From Acytostelium subglobosum LB1 (Eukaryota; Evosea; Eumycetozoa; Acytosteliales; Acytosteliaceae), in assembly GCF_000787575.1 (NCBI RefSeq), contig NW_012236518.1, positions 310,001 through 374,000 on the forward strand: a stretch of DNA of 64,000 nt. Reading direction: 5' to 3'. How positions within the stretch are numbered: the stretch's first letter is position 1; every line of letters begins with the position of its first letter. Shown here in pieces: positions 62,186-64,000 of the stretch. The notes under the pieces are model-generated. The model worked only from the letters and a program-made list of their open reading frames with translations. It was not told the origin of the DNA and did no database searches. The translations under genes and the position numbers were made by a program.

Positions 62186-63513
62186 TTACTTTGTCAATGA
62201 TGTATTATTCATTCGTAGCCAATCTTCTGTTTGTTGAGTGGATTGTCCACAACTTGGTGGTGGTGTTGGTAACATATAATCCTCTTGTTCTTCTTCTTCT
62301 TGTTGTTGTGGATGTTGTTGATGTTGTAGTAGTGGATGCTGCTCGCCATTGCTTGTTTGATCACTATTCTTGACAAGGTCATCAAGAATGGATGGTACAG
62401 GAGTGTCTTCGATATGTTGTGGAGTGTTGGCAACGACGTTGGTGGGGACGAATGTGTAAGGTGATCCTTCAAAGATTGAACAAGTATTATTGGGCATTGA
62501 TGATGAGTTGTGTTCCGACGATACCCTCAGAGTGTACGGTGAATTCCCTGATGATATTGAAGAGCTTGAATGATTGACATTGTTGTTGGACACTTGTTGC
62601 ACATTGATAGAGTCAACATCATAGTCAAAGCTGAGTTGTGAGATGTTGTTGACAGCTCCATCGTATCCACCATTGTCATAGACATTGCCATTTCCAGTGC
62701 CAGTGACAGCTCCATTGAGATATCCAGAGTTGCCAGCAGTTGTAGTTGTCCTATTTACATTTGTGTATGATGAGCTGAACAGGATTGGACTGTCACCAAA
62801 GCTAAAGGATGTGTTGTTGCTCGTACCACTTCCATCTCCATAATGTGTAGTCACCATATTGTTGTTGTTGTTGTTGAGGTTCATTGTCAATTGGTTAGGT
62901 TTATATTTAAATATACTACTATTATTATTATTGTTGCTGTTGTTGATTGGTTGGTGTAGTAGTGGAGGTTGATCCAATGGATTGGATGGAGGTGATATTG
63001 CATCATCGTCTGGATTGGCAGTGAACATTGCTGCCTGGCACTTTCTCAGATATTGTTTGGTACTTATTGCTTTGTTGTCTTTATGTACATTGTTGTCGAT
63101 GTGATTGTTCTTGATGATATTGTTTCCATTCTTATCAACTCCACTACTACTGCTACTCTTTGTGTTCACCTTTTGTGGCGATCCTAGTGATGATCGATGT
63201 ACAAAGTTCTGTACAGGTGGATCGCGGTCAGTCAATGAATAAACTCACGTCCACAAGTCCATCAGCTTGCTCACAATCAACATACCAAGTCTACTTCCTT
63301 GCTTCCAACTCGTAGTTTAAGTTTCCTATTTGGTTTACATCCTAGTATATTGGCAACGTTTAGATCAAATGCTACTGGTTCACTATGTCTTCCTCTTGAC
63401 CTTGAGTTTCTTGCTCTCTTTGAGTACGATGTATTTGTTGATACTGCTGTTGTTGTTGTTGTCTGGTTGTTGATATCGAATGGGTCAAACTCGTTACTCG
63501 TGATATGATTCAT
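62186..63513 (-). CDS. Asn-rich protein of unknown function
   Basis: Exon 1 (63513-63286) ends KLKLRVGSKEVDL; a 77-bp intron leads in phase 0 to exon 2 (63208-62186), NFVHRSSLGSPQKVNTKSSS. Total 416 aa. The N-terminus carries a basic cluster (SKRARNSRSRGRHSEP) that could be a nuclear signal, followed by FDLNVANILGCKPNRKLKLR. The rest is Asn/Ser-rich with short conserved-looking pieces (YLRKCQAAMFTANPDDDAIS, NTCSIFEGSPYTFVPTNVV, EDTPVPSILDDLVKNS). No domain recognised; a transcription-related or RNA-binding regulator is a guess. Confidence 0.65.
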
Positions 63514-63746
63514 TGTACCAAAGTGATGATGATCATATGTATGTCGAAGTAGTTCACCAAGTCAACTGTTGTTCGTGCCTCATTAACCTTGAAAGCTCCT
63601 TCCAGAGTTGACGATTGACTGACTTTGATTTCCTGGAACTGGACAACCCCCATTTTCTTTATTTATGGGTTTCATGAGGGATAATAAACTTTGATATCAA
63701 GTACTTTGAACGATAGTTTTGATCACTATTATCTATACTTATTCAA

Positions 63747-64000
63747 ATGAATGATGTAATAAATGTAGATGATGATGACGATGATCAGGTTGTCGTTCCA
63801 GCAACAACAACTACGACAACAACAAGCACAACTTCAACTTCAACAAACAGGACAGGATCTTCATCTACAAACACTTTGGATAACAAAAGAGTTCCAATTA
63901 GACGGCCTTTGAACAATAAACGACATCAAAGGTCAGACCTGTTGGCTTCAGTCCATGAAAGGAGACTTCTCCAACAAGCATCACAACCTTTATTACAACA
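63747..64000 (+). CDS. Hypothetical protein, 3' part outside window
   Basis: ATG at 63747 opens a frame to the window edge (84 codons): an acidic start MNDVINVDDDDDDQVVVPA, a Thr/Ser run, then NKRVPIRRPLNNKRHQRSD and LLASVHERRLLQQASQPLL. It is divergent from the Asn-rich gene, with 233 bp between the starts. Low complexity gives way to basic helical sequence at the edge. Function unknown. Confidence 0.6.
   Translation, partial: MNDVINVDDDDDDQVVVPATTTTTTTSTTSTSTNRTGSSSTNTLDNKRVPIRRPLNNKRHQRSDLLASVHERRLLQQASQPLLQ

Overview
The window looks like nuclear DNA of a dictyostelid social amoeba. The evidence is dense protein genes with short introns (about 40-100 bp, mostly GTATGT or GTAAGT donors), poly-Gln and poly-Asn tracts, AT-rich intergenic DNA with coding regions richer in G+C, and families typical of the group (B-box/kelch, C-type lectin plus IPT/TIG surface protein, mucin-like secreted protein, EF-hand NDH2). 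Coding G+C is higher than in Dictyostelium discoideum, so a more GC-rich genus such as Acytostelium is my guess, by inference only. Three single N bases and several isolated frame breaks suggest a draft assembly.

Layout. 1-9 kb: a truncated Gln-rich protein, an ICT1-type mitochondrial release factor, a broken B-box/kelch gene, an Erv1/ALR sulfhydryl oxidase, a TM2-domain protein, a deoxynucleoside-kinase-like protein, a one-TM protein and tRNA-Pro(AGG). 9-21 kb: BCAS3 (seven exons), an unassigned Ser/Asn-rich protein with assembly-type frame breaks, a secreted Cys-rich mucin-like protein, and a PHD/HMG-box chromatin protein. 21-30 kb: a small membrane protein, a fused pseudouridine-5'-phosphate glycosidase/pseudouridine kinase, mRNA cap guanine-N7 methyltransferase, a CaMKK/SnAK-like kinase with an acylation-type N-terminus, and COQ7. 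30-44 kb: a lectin/IPT/EGF type I membrane protein, DPM1, a short-chain dehydrogenase, an F-box protein, a calcium-type NDH2, and a malate dehydrogenase with a PTS2-like N-terminus. 44-64 kb: VPS45, a Raf-like TKL kinase, an NlpC/P60 secreted peptidase, a tiny AT-rich secreted protein, MCM3, a SulP/STAS anion transporter, arginyl-tRNA synthetase, an Asn-rich unknown protein and the start of one more gene.

There are no operons; neighbouring genes are functionally unrelated housekeeping and signalling genes. Mitochondrial roles recur (ICT1, Erv1, COQ7, NDH2, perhaps the nucleoside kinase), but I see no cluster logic. No virus copy, LTR element, LINE, DNA transposon or CRISPR array was recognised.

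The features least explained by known annotation are: (i) inverted repeats just beyond stop codons, at five of nine convergent gene pairs with strong stems, each with a different sequence; (ii) a 111-nt long-range inverted repeat with a nested hairpin in the largest divergent intergenic region; (iii) intron bodies built largely of sense-oriented TCAA/TCAT tetramers; and (iv) two open frames without a start codon in intergenic DNA that look coding.
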